Below are positions 1-9,423 of a stretch of 64,000 nt of DNA, piece after piece. The notes below the pieces were generated by a model. The model saw only the letters and a program-made list of their open reading frames with translations. It made no database searches and had not been told where the DNA came from. The DNA comes from Cupriavidus sp. (GTDB taxonomy: Bacteria > Pseudomonadota > Gammaproteobacteria > Burkholderiales > Burkholderiaceae), in assembly GCA_031181345.1 (NCBI GenBank), contig JAPSLC010000019.1, forward strand, positions 1-64,000. The letters are read 5' to 3'. The number at the start of each line of letters is the position of its first letter. Positions within the stretch are counted from its first letter, which is position 1. The position numbers and the translations under genes were made by a program.

Positions 1-203
1 GCATCGCGACCCGCCAAGGCCTCGTAGGGCAGCCCGATGGACGCGTGCCAGCCCGGCCCGGTCCACAGCGGCATCACCGTGGCGTCGTAGTGCGCCAGCA
101 GCGCGGCAACGGCGGCGCCAAGGCCCTGCGTGATCGTCGGGGAAGCGGTGGCAGAAGCGGTGGCAGAAGCGGCGGCGGAGGCGGAGGCGGAATTGCGGCT
201 CAT
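1..203 (-). CDS. AGE-family epimerase/isomerase, 5' part only
   Basis: This is the N-terminal 67 codons of a gene that continues beyond the left window edge. After a low-complexity Ser/Ala/Thr stretch (about residues 4-22) comes a helix and the segment PLWTGPGWHASIGLPYEAL (about residues 46-64). That pattern is typical of the N-terminus of N-acylglucosamine 2-epimerase/mannose isomerase-type (alpha/alpha)6 barrel proteins. The ATG at 203 is the only obvious start. The Ser/Ala tract is encoded by a short imperfect tandem repeat (around 145-180) and may vary in length. The family assignment rests on this short motif only, and the substrate cannot be told. Confidence 0.6.
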   Translation of the reverse strand, partial: MSRNSASASAAASATASATASPTITQGLGAAVAALLAHYDATVMPLWTGPGWHASIGLPYEALAGRD

Positions 204-351
204 CGAGGCAGAGGGATCGGCGGCGGGCACGGGCAAGCGCAGAAGATACTGTAAATGCCCACGAAACAAAAGCGGCGGACCGGCCGGCGCCGCGAGCCGA
301 CATCCCTTGGCTCAACTGCTACGATGGATCAGGTAGCAAGGGGAACCCGCC

Positions 352-591
352 ATGCCGAACACATCCCTGTCCCTGTCCGACCGGCACCGCACCGTGGTGC
401 TGCACGTGATCGAGGTGCAGCCGCAGGCCTACACCTGGCAGATGGTGCTCGAGGAACACTGCGGCAGCGCCGACTGCGACTGCATCATCGACGCCCACGC
501 CGAGTGGCCCACGCAGGCCGAGGCGCAGGCGGCCGGCTGGGCAGAATGCAACCGGCTGCTGAACGGCCCCCGCATCGCCACGGAACACTGA
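352..591 (+). CDS. Small hypothetical protein, 79 aa
   Basis: A short soluble protein with no signal peptide or membrane segment. It has a Cys cluster (CGSADCDC, about residues 37-44) followed by an acidic/aromatic C-terminal half. A purine-rich GGGGAA sits 6 bases before the ATG. I do not recognise the family. The Cys-x-Cys pattern could bind a metal, but that is inference. It stands alone between the divergent epimerase gene and the next small gene. Confidence 0.6.
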   Translation: MPNTSLSLSDRHRTVVLHVIEVQPQAYTWQMVLEEHCGSADCDCIIDAHAEWPTQAEAQAAGWAECNRLLNGPRIATEH

Positions 592-836
592 GTCCGGGCG
601 CCGGCGCTTGAACGCCGGCCGATATGCACTACCCTGAAGGCGTCGGGCCCCGCCCGACGCGGGTCCGCTGTGCGCTCGCGACCTGGCTTGACGGCACCTT
701 GCCGGCAGGGCGCAGACGCCGTCGGCGTCTCACTGGACCTGATCCGACCGACTCTCACCACGACGGGAGAACCCACTCGCCACCGGCGCCAGCGCGCACC
801 GGCACGAGAGGCCGTTCCCGTCGCAGGGAGACCGCC

Positions 837-1139
837 ATGGAAAAACCAGTGGTCAGTCCGCGCCGCTTCGTCGAGCTGGTCAACGCGCGGCTGCCCAGCC
901 ATCCGCTGTATCGCGAAGGCATGCACGTGTACGCCGTGCCGCGCCACGCCGAATGTCCGCGCAGCCTGGTCTGCGTCGGGCCTCGCGGCACGGTCGGCGT
1001 CTGTACCGCGATCGAGACCATCGTGCGCAACGAATTCGATGTCGAGCCGGACATCCCGCGCGAGTGGCATCACGACATCCCGCCCTGCGCGCCGAATATC
1101 CGCCGCGCCCATCTTCCCGCGCAGGCACGCCAGTCTTGA
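837..1139 (+). CDS. Small hypothetical protein, 100 aa
   Basis: I chose the ATG at 837 because CAGGGAGA lies just upstream; the frame is open further 5' but has no better start. The product is predicted soluble. Its central part reads like a small alpha/beta fold (VYAVPRHAECPRSLVCVGPRG) and it has a His/Pro-rich C-terminus. I recognise no family. It converges with the exporter gene on the other strand, 40 bp away. The 245 bp upstream hold no other gene that I can see. Confidence 0.55.
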   Translation: MEKPVVSPRRFVELVNARLPSHPLYREGMHVYAVPRHAECPRSLVCVGPRGTVGVCTAIETIVRNEFDVEPDIPREWHHDIPPCAPNIRRAHLPAQARQS

Positions 1140-1179
1140 ACGGCGGCGAACGGGCCGGGCGCCGTCCCGGCTCGCGGCC

Positions 1180-2628
1180 TCAGACCTCCGCCGCCTCGGC
1201 CGTTTCGCGCGTTTCCTTGGTGGCCCTGCCGGTACCGGTATCGTCCTCGGGCGTCAGCTGCATGAAGATCCACGCCGACGCCGACGTAATCAACCCCACG
1301 CAGACGAAGGTCGCATGAAACGCCGGCAGCGGCCCGGCCTGCGCGTGCTCCTGCAAGACCCGATTGAAGGTCCCCAGCAAGGCGCCGGCGGACGTGACGG
1401 CCAGACTCATCGCCAGCATCTGCACCATCGACAGCAGGCTGTTGCCGCTGCTGGCGCTGGCCCCGCCCAGATCCTTCAGCGTGACCGTATTCATCGCGGT
1501 GAACTGAATCGAATTGACGGCGCCGAACAGCGCCAGCTGGCACAGCACCAGGGGCAGCGGCAAGGTCGGCGAAATCAGCCCGAACGAGGCGATCACCAGG
1601 CCGACCACGAAGGTATTGGTCACCAGCACGCGGCGATAGCCATGCCGCTCGATCAGCCGGGTCGCCAGGCGCTTGGACAGCATGCCGGCCGCGGTGACGG
1701 GCAACATCATCAGGCCCGCATACAGCGGCGAGTAGCCGAGGCACACCTGCAGCGTCAGCGGGATCAGGAACGGCATCGCGCCATTGCCGATGCGCGCGAA
1801 CAGATTGCCCAGCAGCCCCACGCTGAAACTGTGGATGCGGAACAGCGTCAGCGGGAACAGCGGCTGGGTGCGCCGCGCCGCATGCAGGGCGTAAGCGGTC
1901 AACGCGGCCAGGCTCGCGATCAGCAGCATCAGCACCGTCGCGTGCTCGAAGCCGAAGTCGGCCAGGCCGTCGAGCGCGAAGGAGATCGTCACCATCGCCG
2001 TGGCGAGGAAGGCGTAGCCGGTCAGATCGAATCGGCCGGTCTCCGGCAGACGGCTGTCCGGCATGTAGCGCAGCGTGGCAAGCCCGCCCAGCAGCCCGAC
2101 CGGCACGTTGATCAGAAAGATCCAGTGCCACGACAGCGCCTGGGTCAGCCACCCACCCAGCGTCGGCCCGATCAGCGGGCCGATCATCCCTGGAATCGCA
2201 ACGAAGCTCAGCGCCTGCAGGAACTGCTCGCGCGGAAAGGTCCGCAGCACCGCCAGTCGTCCGACCGGCAGCAGCATTGCGCCACCGACGCCCTGCACCA
2301 CGCGCGCCGCCACCAGGAAAGGCAGGCTCTGCGCATAGGCGCACAGCAGCGATCCCATCACGAACAGCGCGATCGCCAGCTGGAAGATCCGGCGGGTACC
2401 GAAGCGATCGGCCAGCCAGCCCGACGCCGGGATGATCACCGCCATCGTCAGCGAATACGCGATGATCACCGACTGCATCCGCAGCGGACTCTCGCCGAGG
2501 CTGGCCGCCATCGCCGGCAGCGCGGTATTGACGATGGTGCTGTCCAGCGTCTGCATGAAGAAGCCGACCGCGACGACCCACAACATCACCTTGCGCGTGC
2601 GCGCTTCGCTGTCCTGGGTGGGCGTCAT
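1180..2628 (-). CDS. mdtD: MdtD-like multidrug exporter, MFS DHA2 family
   Basis: A 482-residue proton-driven drug exporter of the 14-helix DHA2 family, located in the inner membrane. The N-terminus (VAVGFFMQTLDSTIVNTALP) and the segments SASSGNSLLSM and LGGWLTQALSWHWIFLINVP follow E. coli MdtD closely through most of its length, so the assignment is to MdtD rather than to EmrB. I chose the ATG at 2628 because the transmembrane domain begins about 13 residues later. The frame is open upstream to 2934 without similarity, and the Shine-Dalgarno is weak. No membrane-fusion partner or efflux regulator lies beside it, so it probably works alone. The in vivo substrate is unknown. Confidence 0.85.
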   Translation of the reverse strand: MTPTQDSEARTRKVMLWVVAVGFFMQTLDSTIVNTALPAMAASLGESPLRMQSVIIAYSLTMAVIIPASGWLADRFGTRRIFQLAIALFVMGSLLCAYAQSLPFLVAARVVQGVGGAMLLPVGRLAVLRTFPREQFLQALSFVAIPGMIGPLIGPTLGGWLTQALSWHWIFLINVPVGLLGGLATLRYMPDSRLPETGRFDLTGYAFLATAMVTISFALDGLADFGFEHATVLMLLIASLAALTAYALHAARRTQPLFPLTLFRIHSFSVGLLGNLFARIGNGAMPFLIPLTLQVCLGYSPLYAGLMMLPVTAAGMLSKRLATRLIERHGYRRVLVTNTFVVGLVIASFGLISPTLPLPLVLCQLALFGAVNSIQFTAMNTVTLKDLGGASASSGNSLLSMVQMLAMSLAVTSAGALLGTFNRVLQEHAQAGPLPAFHATFVCVGLITSASAWIFMQLTPEDDTGTGRATKETRETAEAAEV

Positions 2629-2809
2629 GCGGCTGCAAATCCATGGAGACAAATCAATACGGCACGATACGCCACTTGCACGCGCTACGACAAGACCGGG
2701 AGCCGGGAGCCAGGGGCCGCGGGCGCGTAGGACGCGGACCGATGCCGCCCGCCGCCATCGCTGCCTAGACTGGCCGATGACCCGATCCCAAGGACCCAAG
2801 GAGGCAGAC

Positions 2810-3406
2810 ATGAACAAGGCTCGCATGACCACGCTGGCCACGCTCGCGGGCGTCGCCAGCGTCGGCGCGGCATTGCTGCTGGCCGCGCGCTCGCGCGAAC
2901 CCGTGCGCAATCCGCACGTGCCGGAGCCGGACAAGGACGTGGAACTGGACCCCTACCTGGGGCGCTGGTACGAGATGGCGCGCTACGAGAACCACTTCGA
3001 GCAAGGCGCCGACGCGGTCACCGCCGAGTACAGCCTGCGGCCCGACGGGTTGATCGACATCGTCAATCGCGCCGGCCGCGACGCGACCGGCAAGCCTCGC
3101 ATCTCGCGCGGCAAGGCGCGCGTCGTGCCGGACAGCCGCAACGCCAAGTTCAAGGTGTCGTTCTTCGGGCCGTTCTACGTCGGCGACTACTGGATCCTGG
3201 ACCACGCCGAGGACTACAGCTGGTCGATCGTCGGCGAACCGTCGGGACGCTACCTATGGATCCTGACGCGGGCGCGCGACCCCGAGCCGGCGCTGCGCTC
3301 GCAATTGCTGCATCGGGTCGCCGAGCTGGGCTACGACGTCGATGCGTTGCGCATGACCGAACACGCGATGCTGCAGGAGGCGCCGGTGCCCGCCGCGCCG
3401 GCCTGA
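2810..3406 (+). CDS. blc: Lipocalin family protein (Blc-like)
   Basis: A 198-aa bacterial lipocalin. The first 25 residues form a hydrophobic signal or anchor (ATLAGVASVGAALLLAA) without a clear lipobox Cys, unlike E. coli Blc, which is a lipoprotein. The lipocalin signature is clear: YLGRWYEMARYENHFEQG (about residues 48-65), then KVSFFGPFYVGDYWILD and YLWILTRA. Blc proteins bind fatty acids or lysophospholipids at the outer membrane and are induced under stress. A strong AAGGAGG precedes the ATG at 2810. The C-terminal tail is Pro/Ala rich. The missing lipobox suggests a periplasmic or inner-membrane-anchored form. Confidence 0.85.
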   Translation: MNKARMTTLATLAGVASVGAALLLAARSREPVRNPHVPEPDKDVELDPYLGRWYEMARYENHFEQGADAVTAEYSLRPDGLIDIVNRAGRDATGKPRISRGKARVVPDSRNAKFKVSFFGPFYVGDYWILDHAEDYSWSIVGEPSGRYLWILTRARDPEPALRSQLLHRVAELGYDVDALRMTEHAMLQEAPVPAAPA

Positions 3407-3461
3407 GGCCGTTGAGGCCCGCAGGCCCCCGAGGCGGGTACGGCGGAGCCGGCGCCGTGGC

Positions 3462-3800
3462 TCAGTGCCAGCGGCCGTGATCGCGCCAGCGCGCCTCGCG
3501 ATAACCGTCGTGGCGGTGCCAGCCGCGCGCGTAGCCGTACGGCGGGCCGTAACGGACCGGAGCGGGCGCGACCACCACCGGGCGCGGTGCCACGATCACG
3601 GGCGCCGGCGCGTAGGCGACCGGAGCCGGCGCATAGACGGGCGCGGGGGCATAGACCGGAGCCGGCCGGTAGACCGGTGCCGGCGCCACTACCACGCCGG
3701 GCACGCCGACGCCGATATGGATGTCCACCCCGGCATGCGCCGCGGCGCTGGCTGCCAGCATGGCACCGCCCACAGCGACCATTGCGAGAATCCGTTTCAT
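3462..3800 (-). CDS. Small secreted Pro/Ala/Val-repeat protein
   Basis: A 112-aa protein with a classical signal peptide (MKRILAMVAVGGAMLAASAAAHA, cleavage after about residue 23). A region of imperfect repeats of the form APVYAPAPV follows (about residues 36-85), then a His/Arg/Trp-rich tail ending HDGYREARWRDHGRWH. Many proteobacteria encode such small YXPAPV-repeat envelope proteins; their function is unknown. CAGGGGGAC lies ahead of the ATG at 3800. The nearby lipocalin gene is convergent. The repeats use the same codons repeatedly, so length changes by slippage are possible. Confidence 0.75.
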   Translation of the reverse strand: MKRILAMVAVGGAMLAASAAAHAGVDIHIGVGVPGVVVAPAPVYRPAPVYAPAPVYAPAPVAYAPAPVIVAPRPVVVAPAPVRYGPPYGYARGWHRHDGYREARWRDHGRWH

Positions 3801-4064
3801 GGTTGTCCCCCTGAGGAACCGTTGAACATGGCCGTACTGTATGCGGCGGCGCCGTAATATTGGCCGCGCGAAGTGTTGCATTTGTGACGCTGTATTACCG
3901 GCTGTATTTCCGACCTCGGCCCTGTCGGAAGCGCACCAGGGAGCGACCCACTCTTGCACGATTGGCAAGAAAGCTGAAAAAGCGCCGGCAAATTGTCGGC
4001 GAGGCGAGAACAAACCCCGCGTTCGCATCGTCAAACCTGCTATCCCCGTCACAGGAGAACATCG

Positions 4065-4541
4065 ATGAAGACACTCACTCTTGCATCCGAATCGTCCTGC
4101 CCTGGCCATTCCGGCCGTACCGATCCTCCCCGCCAATCCCGCCGTCTTTCCCGCCGCCTTGCCGGGCTCGGCGCCGCCGCACTCGGTGCGCTGGCCCTGA
4201 GCGTCCCGGCGCTGGCCGCCGACCTGACGCCGCAGACCGCGGGACCCTTTACCTATGTGTGCGGGGGCGTGGCCGAAGACGAGCAACAAGCGATGCGCGC
4301 CGAGGCCCGCAACTACGATATGGGCCTGCTGATGACCGAAGGCCCGCGCGGCGAATACCTGTCCGATGTCGATATCACGCTGTCGCGCGGCGGCAAGCAG
4401 GTCGCCAACTTCCGCTCCACCGGACCGCGCTGCCTGATCAAGGGTCCGAAGGGCACCTACCAGGTCACCGCGGACTATCAGGGCACCACCAAGCGCACCA
4501 CCCTCGGCGCCGGCCAGCGCAACAAGCAGCTGCGCTGGTAA
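4065..4541 (+). CDS. Secreted carboxypeptidase-regulatory-like protein
   Basis: A 158-aa exported protein. I chose the ATG at 4065 for its ACAGGAGAAC ribosome-binding site. A long signal region with twin arginines ([21 protein letters not shown]) ends at about residue 53 (ALAAD). The mature part contains [21 protein letters not shown], then a small beta-rich region ([30 protein letters not shown]) like a carboxypeptidase-regulatory or transthyretin-like fold. One Cys pair (YVCGG and PRCLIKG) could form a disulfide. The function is unknown; homologues of this type are common small periplasmic proteins in Burkholderiales. Confidence 0.65.
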   Translation: MKTLTLASESSCPGHSGRTDPPRQSRRLSRRLAGLGAAALGALALSVPALAADLTPQTAGPFTYVCGGVAEDEQQAMRAEARNYDMGLLMTEGPRGEYLSDVDITLSRGGKQVANFRSTGPRCLIKGPKGTYQVTADYQGTTKRTTLGAGQRNKQLRW

Positions 4542-4583
4542 GTCGCGCTGGCAAGTCCGGTCCCATCGATCGTTGATCGTCGC

Positions 4584-4605
4584 TCGGCGGCCTTCGGGCC
4601 GCCGA
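4584..4605. terminator. Bidirectional hairpin between convergent genes
   Basis: A perfect 9-bp GC-rich stem (TCGGCGGCC / GGCCGCCGA) closed by a TTCG tetraloop. It sits between the convergent ends of the secreted protein gene (4541) and hpnA (4636). No long U-tract follows on either strand, so termination may be imperfect. Confidence 0.6.
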
Positions 4606-4635
4606 TGTATTGGCGCGGCGGCCCTGCTTCGAGCC

Positions 4636-5637
4636 TCAGCGCAGATACCCCGCCCCACGAAACCACTCCACCGCATCGCGCAGCCCTTCCCGATACGGCC
4701 TTGGCCGGTAATCCAGTTCCCCGCGCGCCTTGTCCGAGCTGAAGTACATCCGGTAGCGCGACATCGCCAGCCCGTCGACCGTCAGCAGCGGCTCGGTGCC
4801 GCGCCGCCGCGCGATCGCTTCGGACAGATGCGCGAACGGGATCAGCGGCCAGCGCGGCAGCGGCACCAGCGGACCGCGGCGGCCGGTCAGCTCGGCGATA
4901 TCGCGCAGCATCTGCCGCAGCGACACGTCCTCGCCGCCGAGGATGTAGCGCTCGCCGATGCGTCCACGTTCGAGCGCGAGCCAATGTCCCGCGGCCACGT
5001 CGTCGACATGCGCGAGATTGAGCCCGGTATCGACGAAGGCCGGAATGCGCCCGCTGGCCGCTTCGACGATCACGCGGCCGGTCGGCGTCGGGCGGATGTC
5101 GCGCGGCCCGATCGGGGTCGATGGATTGACGATCACGGCCGGCAAGCCCGCGGCGATCTCCCGCTCGACCGCGCGTTCGGCCAGCACCTTGCTGCGCTTG
5201 TAGGCGCCGATCGCCTGCTGCGGCGACAGCGTGGCGGTCTCGGTCACCGGCGCGGTCGCGCCCTGCACGCGCAGCGTGGCGACGCTGCTGGTATAGACGA
5301 CCTTCTCGACGCCGCAGCGCCGGGCCGCGCCCATCATGGTCTCGGCGCCGACCACATTGGTGCGGACGATGGCCTCCGGCTCGGGCGCCCACAGCCGGTA
5401 GTCCGCCGCCACATGGAACAGATAGCGGACCCCGCGCATCGCGCGCTCGACCGATTTCGGATCGCACATATCGCCTTCGACGATGCGCACCGGCAGGCCC
5501 TCGAGATTGCCCCGCGGGCTGCCCGCGCGGACCAGCACGCGCACGCGCCAGCCGCGCGCCAGTCCTTGCCGCGCCACCGCGGAGCCGAGAAAGCCCGATG
5601 CCCCGGTGACCAGAACGTCGTCGTCGATGCTGTCCAT
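4636..5637 (-). CDS. hpnA: HpnA, hopanoid-associated sugar epimerase
   Basis: An extended SDR-type NAD-dependent epimerase/dehydratase of 333 aa, the first hopanoid gene of this locus. The Rossmann motif TGASGFLGS lies at residues 11-19, TSS at 116-118, and the catalytic YKRSK (Y146, K150) at 146-150. The [11 protein letters not shown] segment is typical of the HpnA family. HpnA is linked to hopanoid side-chain or sugar modification, but its reaction is not settled. It is divergent from ispH. An alternative ATG at 5661 adds 8 residues and has its own AAGGA; I prefer 5637 because GGGAG precedes it and the length fits the family. Confidence 0.9.
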   Translation of the reverse strand: MDSIDDDVLVTGASGFLGSAVARQGLARGWRVRVLVRAGSPRGNLEGLPVRIVEGDMCDPKSVERAMRGVRYLFHVAADYRLWAPEPEAIVRTNVVGAETMMGAARRCGVEKVVYTSSVATLRVQGATAPVTETATLSPQQAIGAYKRSKVLAERAVEREIAAGLPAVIVNPSTPIGPRDIRPTPTGRVIVEAASGRIPAFVDTGLNLAHVDDVAAGHWLALERGRIGERYILGGEDVSLRQMLRDIAELTGRRGPLVPLPRWPLIPFAHLSEAIARRRGTEPLLTVDGLAMSRYRMYFSSDKARGELDYRPRPYREGLRDAVEWFRGAGYLR

Positions 5638-5733
5638 CTGGCTCTCCCTCTGGCTCTCCATCGTGCTGTCCTTCGTCTCGTCGGGGCTGGCCGGGCGCGC
5701 CGGGCCGGCCGGGCAAAGGCGCTGGCGCGGGTA

Positions 5734-5740
5734 TATAGTA
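5734..5740. promoter_or_regulatory. AT-rich element in hpnA/ispH divergent region
   Basis: The 249-bp gap between hpnA and ispH holds a single AT-rich patch, GTATATAGTAACC. It gives TATAGT on the plus strand and TACTAT on the minus strand. Either could be a -10 box for its divergent gene. I see no convincing -35 at the right distance on either strand. Confidence 0.3.
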
Positions 5741-5886
5741 ACCACGGTGCGACGGGAAGCGCTTCCCGCACACCGGACAAGGCGCCGGCTCCGCGGCGGC
5801 TTGCCGACAACGCTGCGTCGATGGCGCGGTCGAAGGCGCGCTGTCGAAGGCGCGCTGTCGAGGGTATTGCCAGGGGGAACGTCTCC

Positions 5887-6822
5887 ATGCGGGTGATTCT
5901 GGCTCAGCCGCGCGGCTTCTGCGCGGGCGTGGTAAGAGCGATCGAGATCGTCGATCGCGCGCTGGTCAAGCACGGCGCGCCGGTCTACGTGCGGCACGAG
6001 ATCGTCCACAACCGCCATGTCGTCGACACGCTGCGCGACAAGGGCGCACGCTTCGTCGAGGAACTCGACGAGGTGCCGGCCGACGCGGTGACGATCTTCA
6101 GCGCGCACGGCGTCGCGCGCAGCGTCGAGGAAGAAGCCCGCGCGCGCCAGCTGCATGCGATCGACGCGACCTGCCCGCTGGTCATCAAGGTCCATAACCA
6201 GGGCCGGCAATACGCGGCCAGCGGCCGCATCGTGATCCTGATCGGCCATGCGGGCCACCCCGAGGTGGTTGGCTCCATGGGCCAGATCCCCGGCCGCGTG
6301 ATCCTGGTGCAGAACGAGGCCGAGGTGGCGCAGCTCGATCTGGCCGCCGATACGCCGCTCGCCTATGTCACGCAGACCACGCTGAGCGTCGACGATACGC
6401 GCGGCATCATCGCGGCACTGGAGGGGCGCTTCCACGATCTGGTCGGACCCGATACGCGCGACATCTGCTATGCCACGCAGAATCGCCAGAGCGCGGTGCG
6501 CGAACTGGCCGCGCAGGTCGACGTGCTGCTGGTCATCGGCGCGCCCAACAGTTCGAACTCCAACCGTCTGCGCGAGATCGGCACCGAGAGCGGCGTGCCG
6601 TCCTATCTGATCGCCGATGGCAGCGAGCTCGATGCGGCCTGGGTGCGCGATGCCGCCGTGGTCGGCATCACCGCCGGCGCGTCCGCGCCGGAAGCGATGG
6701 TCGAGGACGTGCTGGCCGCGCTGCGCCGGCTCGGGCCGGTCGAAGTCAGCACGATGACGGGCCGCGAGGAACACGCGCAATTCCGCCTGCCGGCCGAGCT
6801 GGCCGGCGTCACCATGGCCTGA
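5887..6822 (+). CDS. ispH: 4-hydroxy-3-methylbut-2-enyl diphosphate reductase
   Basis: IspH (LytB) catalyses the last step of the MEP isoprenoid pathway, reducing HMBPP to IPP and DMAPP. The 311 aa match the family length. The three iron-sulfur cysteines are present: C12 (PRGFCAGV), C96 (DATCPLV) and C194 (DICYATQNR). So are the substrate-binding EIVHN, GHAGHPE and SSNSNRL motifs. CAGGGGGAA precedes the ATG at 5887. It heads the plus-strand hopanoid operon, which suggests a pathway-dedicated copy that boosts isoprenoid supply. Whether a second housekeeping ispH exists cannot be seen from this window. Confidence 0.95.
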   Translation: MRVILAQPRGFCAGVVRAIEIVDRALVKHGAPVYVRHEIVHNRHVVDTLRDKGARFVEELDEVPADAVTIFSAHGVARSVEEEARARQLHAIDATCPLVIKVHNQGRQYAASGRIVILIGHAGHPEVVGSMGQIPGRVILVQNEAEVAQLDLAADTPLAYVTQTTLSVDDTRGIIAALEGRFHDLVGPDTRDICYATQNRQSAVRELAAQVDVLLVIGAPNSSNSNRLREIGTESGVPSYLIADGSELDAAWVRDAAVVGITAGASAPEAMVEDVLAALRRLGPVEVSTMTGREEHAQFRLPAELAGVTMA

Positions 6823-6888
6823 AGCCGCCGGGCGAAGCGCGATCTCGCCCAGGCATCCATCCACCCACATCGAAGGAGGAAGCGCGCC

Positions 6889-8058
6889 TTGGCCATCCCC
6901 CTGCTCCAGGTCGCCCGCGTGGGCGCCTATGTGGTCCGCCAGCGCCTGGCCGGTCGCCAGCGCTATCCGCTCGCGCTGATGCTCGAGCCGCTGTTCCGCT
7001 GCAACCTGGCCTGCGCCGGCTGCGGCAAGATCGACTATCCCGAGCCTATCCTGAACCAGCGCCTGTCGGTCGACGACTGCCTGGCGGCGGTTGACGAATG
7101 CGGGGCGCCGGTGGTCTCGATCGCCGGCGGCGAGCCGCTGCTGCACAAGGAGATGCCGGCCATCGTCGAAGGCATCGTCGCGCGCCGCAAGTTCGTCTAC
7201 CTGTGCACCAACGCGCTGCTGATGGAGAAGAAGCTCGACGCCTACCGGCCCAGCCCCTACTTCGTCTGGTCGGTGCATCTGGACGGCGATCCCGAGATGC
7301 ATGATCGCGCGGTCTGCCAGCCCGGCGTGTACGAGCGCGCGGTCGCCGCGATCCGCGCCGCCAAGCGGCGCGGCTTTCGCGTCAACATCAACTGCACGCT
7401 GTTCAACGATGCCGATCCCGAGCGCGTGGCCCGCTTCTTCGACTCGGTCAAGGCGATGGGCGTGGACGGCATCACGGTCTCGCCTGGCTACGCCTACGAG
7501 CGCGCGCCCGACCAGCAGCACTTCCTGCACCGCGGCAAGACGCGCCAGCTGTTCCGCGACATCCTCGCGCGCGGCCGGCGCGGCCGCCAATGGGCCTTCA
7601 GCCAGTCGACGCTGTTTCTCGATTTTCTGGCGGGCAACCAGACCTATCGCTGCACGCCATGGGGCAATCCCGCGCGCACCGTGTTCGGCTGGCAGCGTCC
7701 GTGCTATCTGCTCGGCGAAGGCTATGCCGCGACGTTCCGCGAGCTGATGGAGGGCACCGACTGGGACGCCTATGGCACCGGCAACTACGAGAAATGCGCG
7801 AACTGCATGGTGCACAGCGGCTATGAGGCCACCGCGGTCGCGGATACCGTCGCGCATCCGCTAAAGGCGATGCGCGTCGCGCTGCGCGGCGTGCGCACCG
7901 ACGGGCCGATGGCGCCCGATATTCCGCTGGAAGGCCAACGGCCGGCCGAGTACGTGTTCTCTCGCCATGTCGAGATCAAGCTCGAGCAGATCCGCAACCG
8001 CGCCGCCAATTCCCCCAACGCGTCGAAGCCTGACCGGCGGGCCACGGCGCTGCATTGA
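6889..8058 (+). CDS. hpnH: HpnH, adenosylhopane-forming radical SAM enzyme
   Basis: Radical SAM protein of 389 aa. The cluster motif CNLACAGC (C38, C42, C45) lies near the N-terminus, and IAGGEPLLH follows for SAM binding. A second set of Cys residues (CANC, near residue 305) is also family-typical. HpnH adds a 5'-deoxyadenosyl group to diploptene to make adenosylhopane, the first side-chain step of C35 hopanoids. The start is TTG at 6889; it is supported by a strong AAGGAGGA 8 bases upstream and by homologues that begin MAIPL. It lies between ispH and hpnI in the same operon. Confidence 0.95.
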   Translation: MAIPLLQVARVGAYVVRQRLAGRQRYPLALMLEPLFRCNLACAGCGKIDYPEPILNQRLSVDDCLAAVDECGAPVVSIAGGEPLLHKEMPAIVEGIVARRKFVYLCTNALLMEKKLDAYRPSPYFVWSVHLDGDPEMHDRAVCQPGVYERAVAAIRAAKRRGFRVNINCTLFNDADPERVARFFDSVKAMGVDGITVSPGYAYERAPDQQHFLHRGKTRQLFRDILARGRRGRQWAFSQSTLFLDFLAGNQTYRCTPWGNPARTVFGWQRPCYLLGEGYAATFRELMEGTDWDAYGTGNYEKCANCMVHSGYEATAVADTVAHPLKAMRVALRGVRTDGPMAPDIPLEGQRPAEYVFSRHVEIKLEQIRNRAANSPNASKPDRRATALH

Positions 8059-8064
8059 ACGCGC

Positions 8065-9423
8065 ATGGACTGGGCGAGACTGGCCGGCGGCATCCTGACC
8101 GTGCTGGCATCGGGCTATGCGGCGGCGGCCTGGTGGGCCAGCCGCCGTCCGCTGCCCGCGCCGCCGGTCGAATGCGATGACGGCCTCGCGCCGGTGACGG
8201 TGCTCAAGCCGCTGTGCGGCGACGAGCCGCGCCTGACCCGCAATCTGGCCAGCTTCTTCCGGCAGCGCCATCCCTGCTTCCAGCTCGTGTTCGGCGTATG
8301 GGAGGCCGACGATGCTGCGCTGGCCGTGGTCGAGCGATTGCAGCGGGCGTTTCCCGACTGCGATATCGCCGTGGCGATCGGTGCGCGTCAGCCTGCGCCG
8401 GCGCTGCCGAACCTGACGAACGTCACCAACGTCACCAACGTCAATCCCAAGGTCGCCAATCTGCTGGCCATGCTGCCGCTGGCGCGCCACGAGCGACTGG
8501 TGATCGCTGACAGCGATATCGCGGTGCGTGCCGACTATCTGCGGCGCGTCACTGCACCGCTGGCCGACCCGTGCGTCGGCATCGTGACCTGCCTGTATCG
8601 CGGCAGGCCGCTGCGGGGCCGGTCGCGGCATGCCACCTGGGCGTGGCTTGGCGCGCAGTTCATCGACGAGTGGTTCGTCCCAGCGGTGCGCGTTGCGCAT
8701 GCGGGCGGCAGCCAGCGCTTCGGTTTCGGCGCGACCATCGCGTTGCGGCGCGAGGTGCTGCTGCGGATCGGCGGCTTCGCGGCGGTGGCCGGCCGGCTCG
8801 CCGACGACTACTGGCTCGGCGAGCTAAGCCGCCGGCAAGGGCTGCGCACCGTGCTGTCCGACGTCGAGGTCTGCACCGATATCGCGGAAACCACGCCGCG
8901 CGCGCTCTGGTCTCACGAACTGCGCTGGCTGCGCACGCTGCGCGCGCTCGATCCTGCCGGCTTCGCGCTCGTCTTCTTGACTTTCACCTGGCCGATGCTG
9001 GCCGTCGGGCTGTTGCTGGCATCCTCACGCGCGCTCGCCGTGCTGGCGGCGCTCGGGGCGCTGGCGCGGACGCTGCGTTGCCGCGATGCGGGCGCGGCGC
9101 TGCGCGCGCCGTTGCGCGATACGCTGCTGCTGCTCGAGTGGGCAGTGGCGATGGCGGGCCGGCAGGTGCGCTGGCGCGGCACACGGCTTGCCATCCAATG
9201 GACGCGCGATGGGGTGGCGAGCGCCGCTGCCCTCTCCCCCAACCCCTCTCCCACAAGTGGGAGAGGGGAGAACGCCGCCAGCCGCTCGTCGAGCTTGCGG
9301 TTTTCTCCCCTCTCCCGCGCGCGGGAGAGGGGCCGGGGGAGAGGGCCGGCCCGCGCTCAGCGCGGATGTACGCACGACCGCGTCGCTGAGCAGCCCCCTT
9401 CCGTCTCCCGGAGGACCCGATGA
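8065..9423 (+). CDS. hpnI: HpnI, hopanoid glycosyltransferase, extended C-terminus
   Basis: A GT2-type membrane glycosyltransferase that adds N-acetylglucosamine to bacteriohopanetetrol. One N-terminal membrane helix leads to the catalytic region: VTVLKPLCGDEP (about 44-55), the DSD metal site (D149-D151), RLADDYWLGEL, and LRWLRTLRA as the QxxRW-like motif. C-terminal membrane helices follow. From about residue 389 to 452 the sequence is encoded by a palindromic REP-type repeat and is not protein-like (SPNPSPTSGRGE), so the protein is about 60 residues longer than expected. The TGA overlaps the hpnJ start as ATGA. A TNVTNVTNV tripeptide repeat lies near residue 118. Confidence 0.9.
   Translation: MDWARLAGGILTVLASGYAAAAWWASRRPLPAPPVECDDGLAPVTVLKPLCGDEPRLTRNLASFFRQRHPCFQLVFGVWEADDAALAVVERLQRAFPDCDIAVAIGARQPAPALPNLTNVTNVTNVNPKVANLLAMLPLARHERLVIADSDIAVRADYLRRVTAPLADPCVGIVTCLYRGRPLRGRSRHATWAWLGAQFIDEWFVPAVRVAHAGGSQRFGFGATIALRREVLLRIGGFAAVAGRLADDYWLGELSRRQGLRTVLSDVEVCTDIAETTPRALWSHELRWLRTLRALDPAGFALVFLTFTWPMLAVGLLLASSRALAVLAALGALARTLRCRDAGAALRAPLRDTLLLLEWAVAMAGRQVRWRGTRLAIQWTRDGVASAAALSPNPSPTSGRGENAASRSSSLRFSPLSRARERGRGRGPARAQRGCTHDRVAEQPPSVSRRTR
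9231..9346. repeat. REP-family 1 inverted doublet, inside hpnI
   Basis: Two head-to-head palindromic units. The first contains CCCTCTCCC-ACAA-like GTGGGAGAGGGG; the second contains CTCCCCTCTCCCGCGC followed by GCGGGAGAGGGGCCGGGG. The same arrangement recurs at 57445-57571, and a single degenerate unit lies at 35928-35957. This is a REPIN-like mobile palindrome. Here it is read in frame as the tail of HpnI. Confidence 0.8.
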
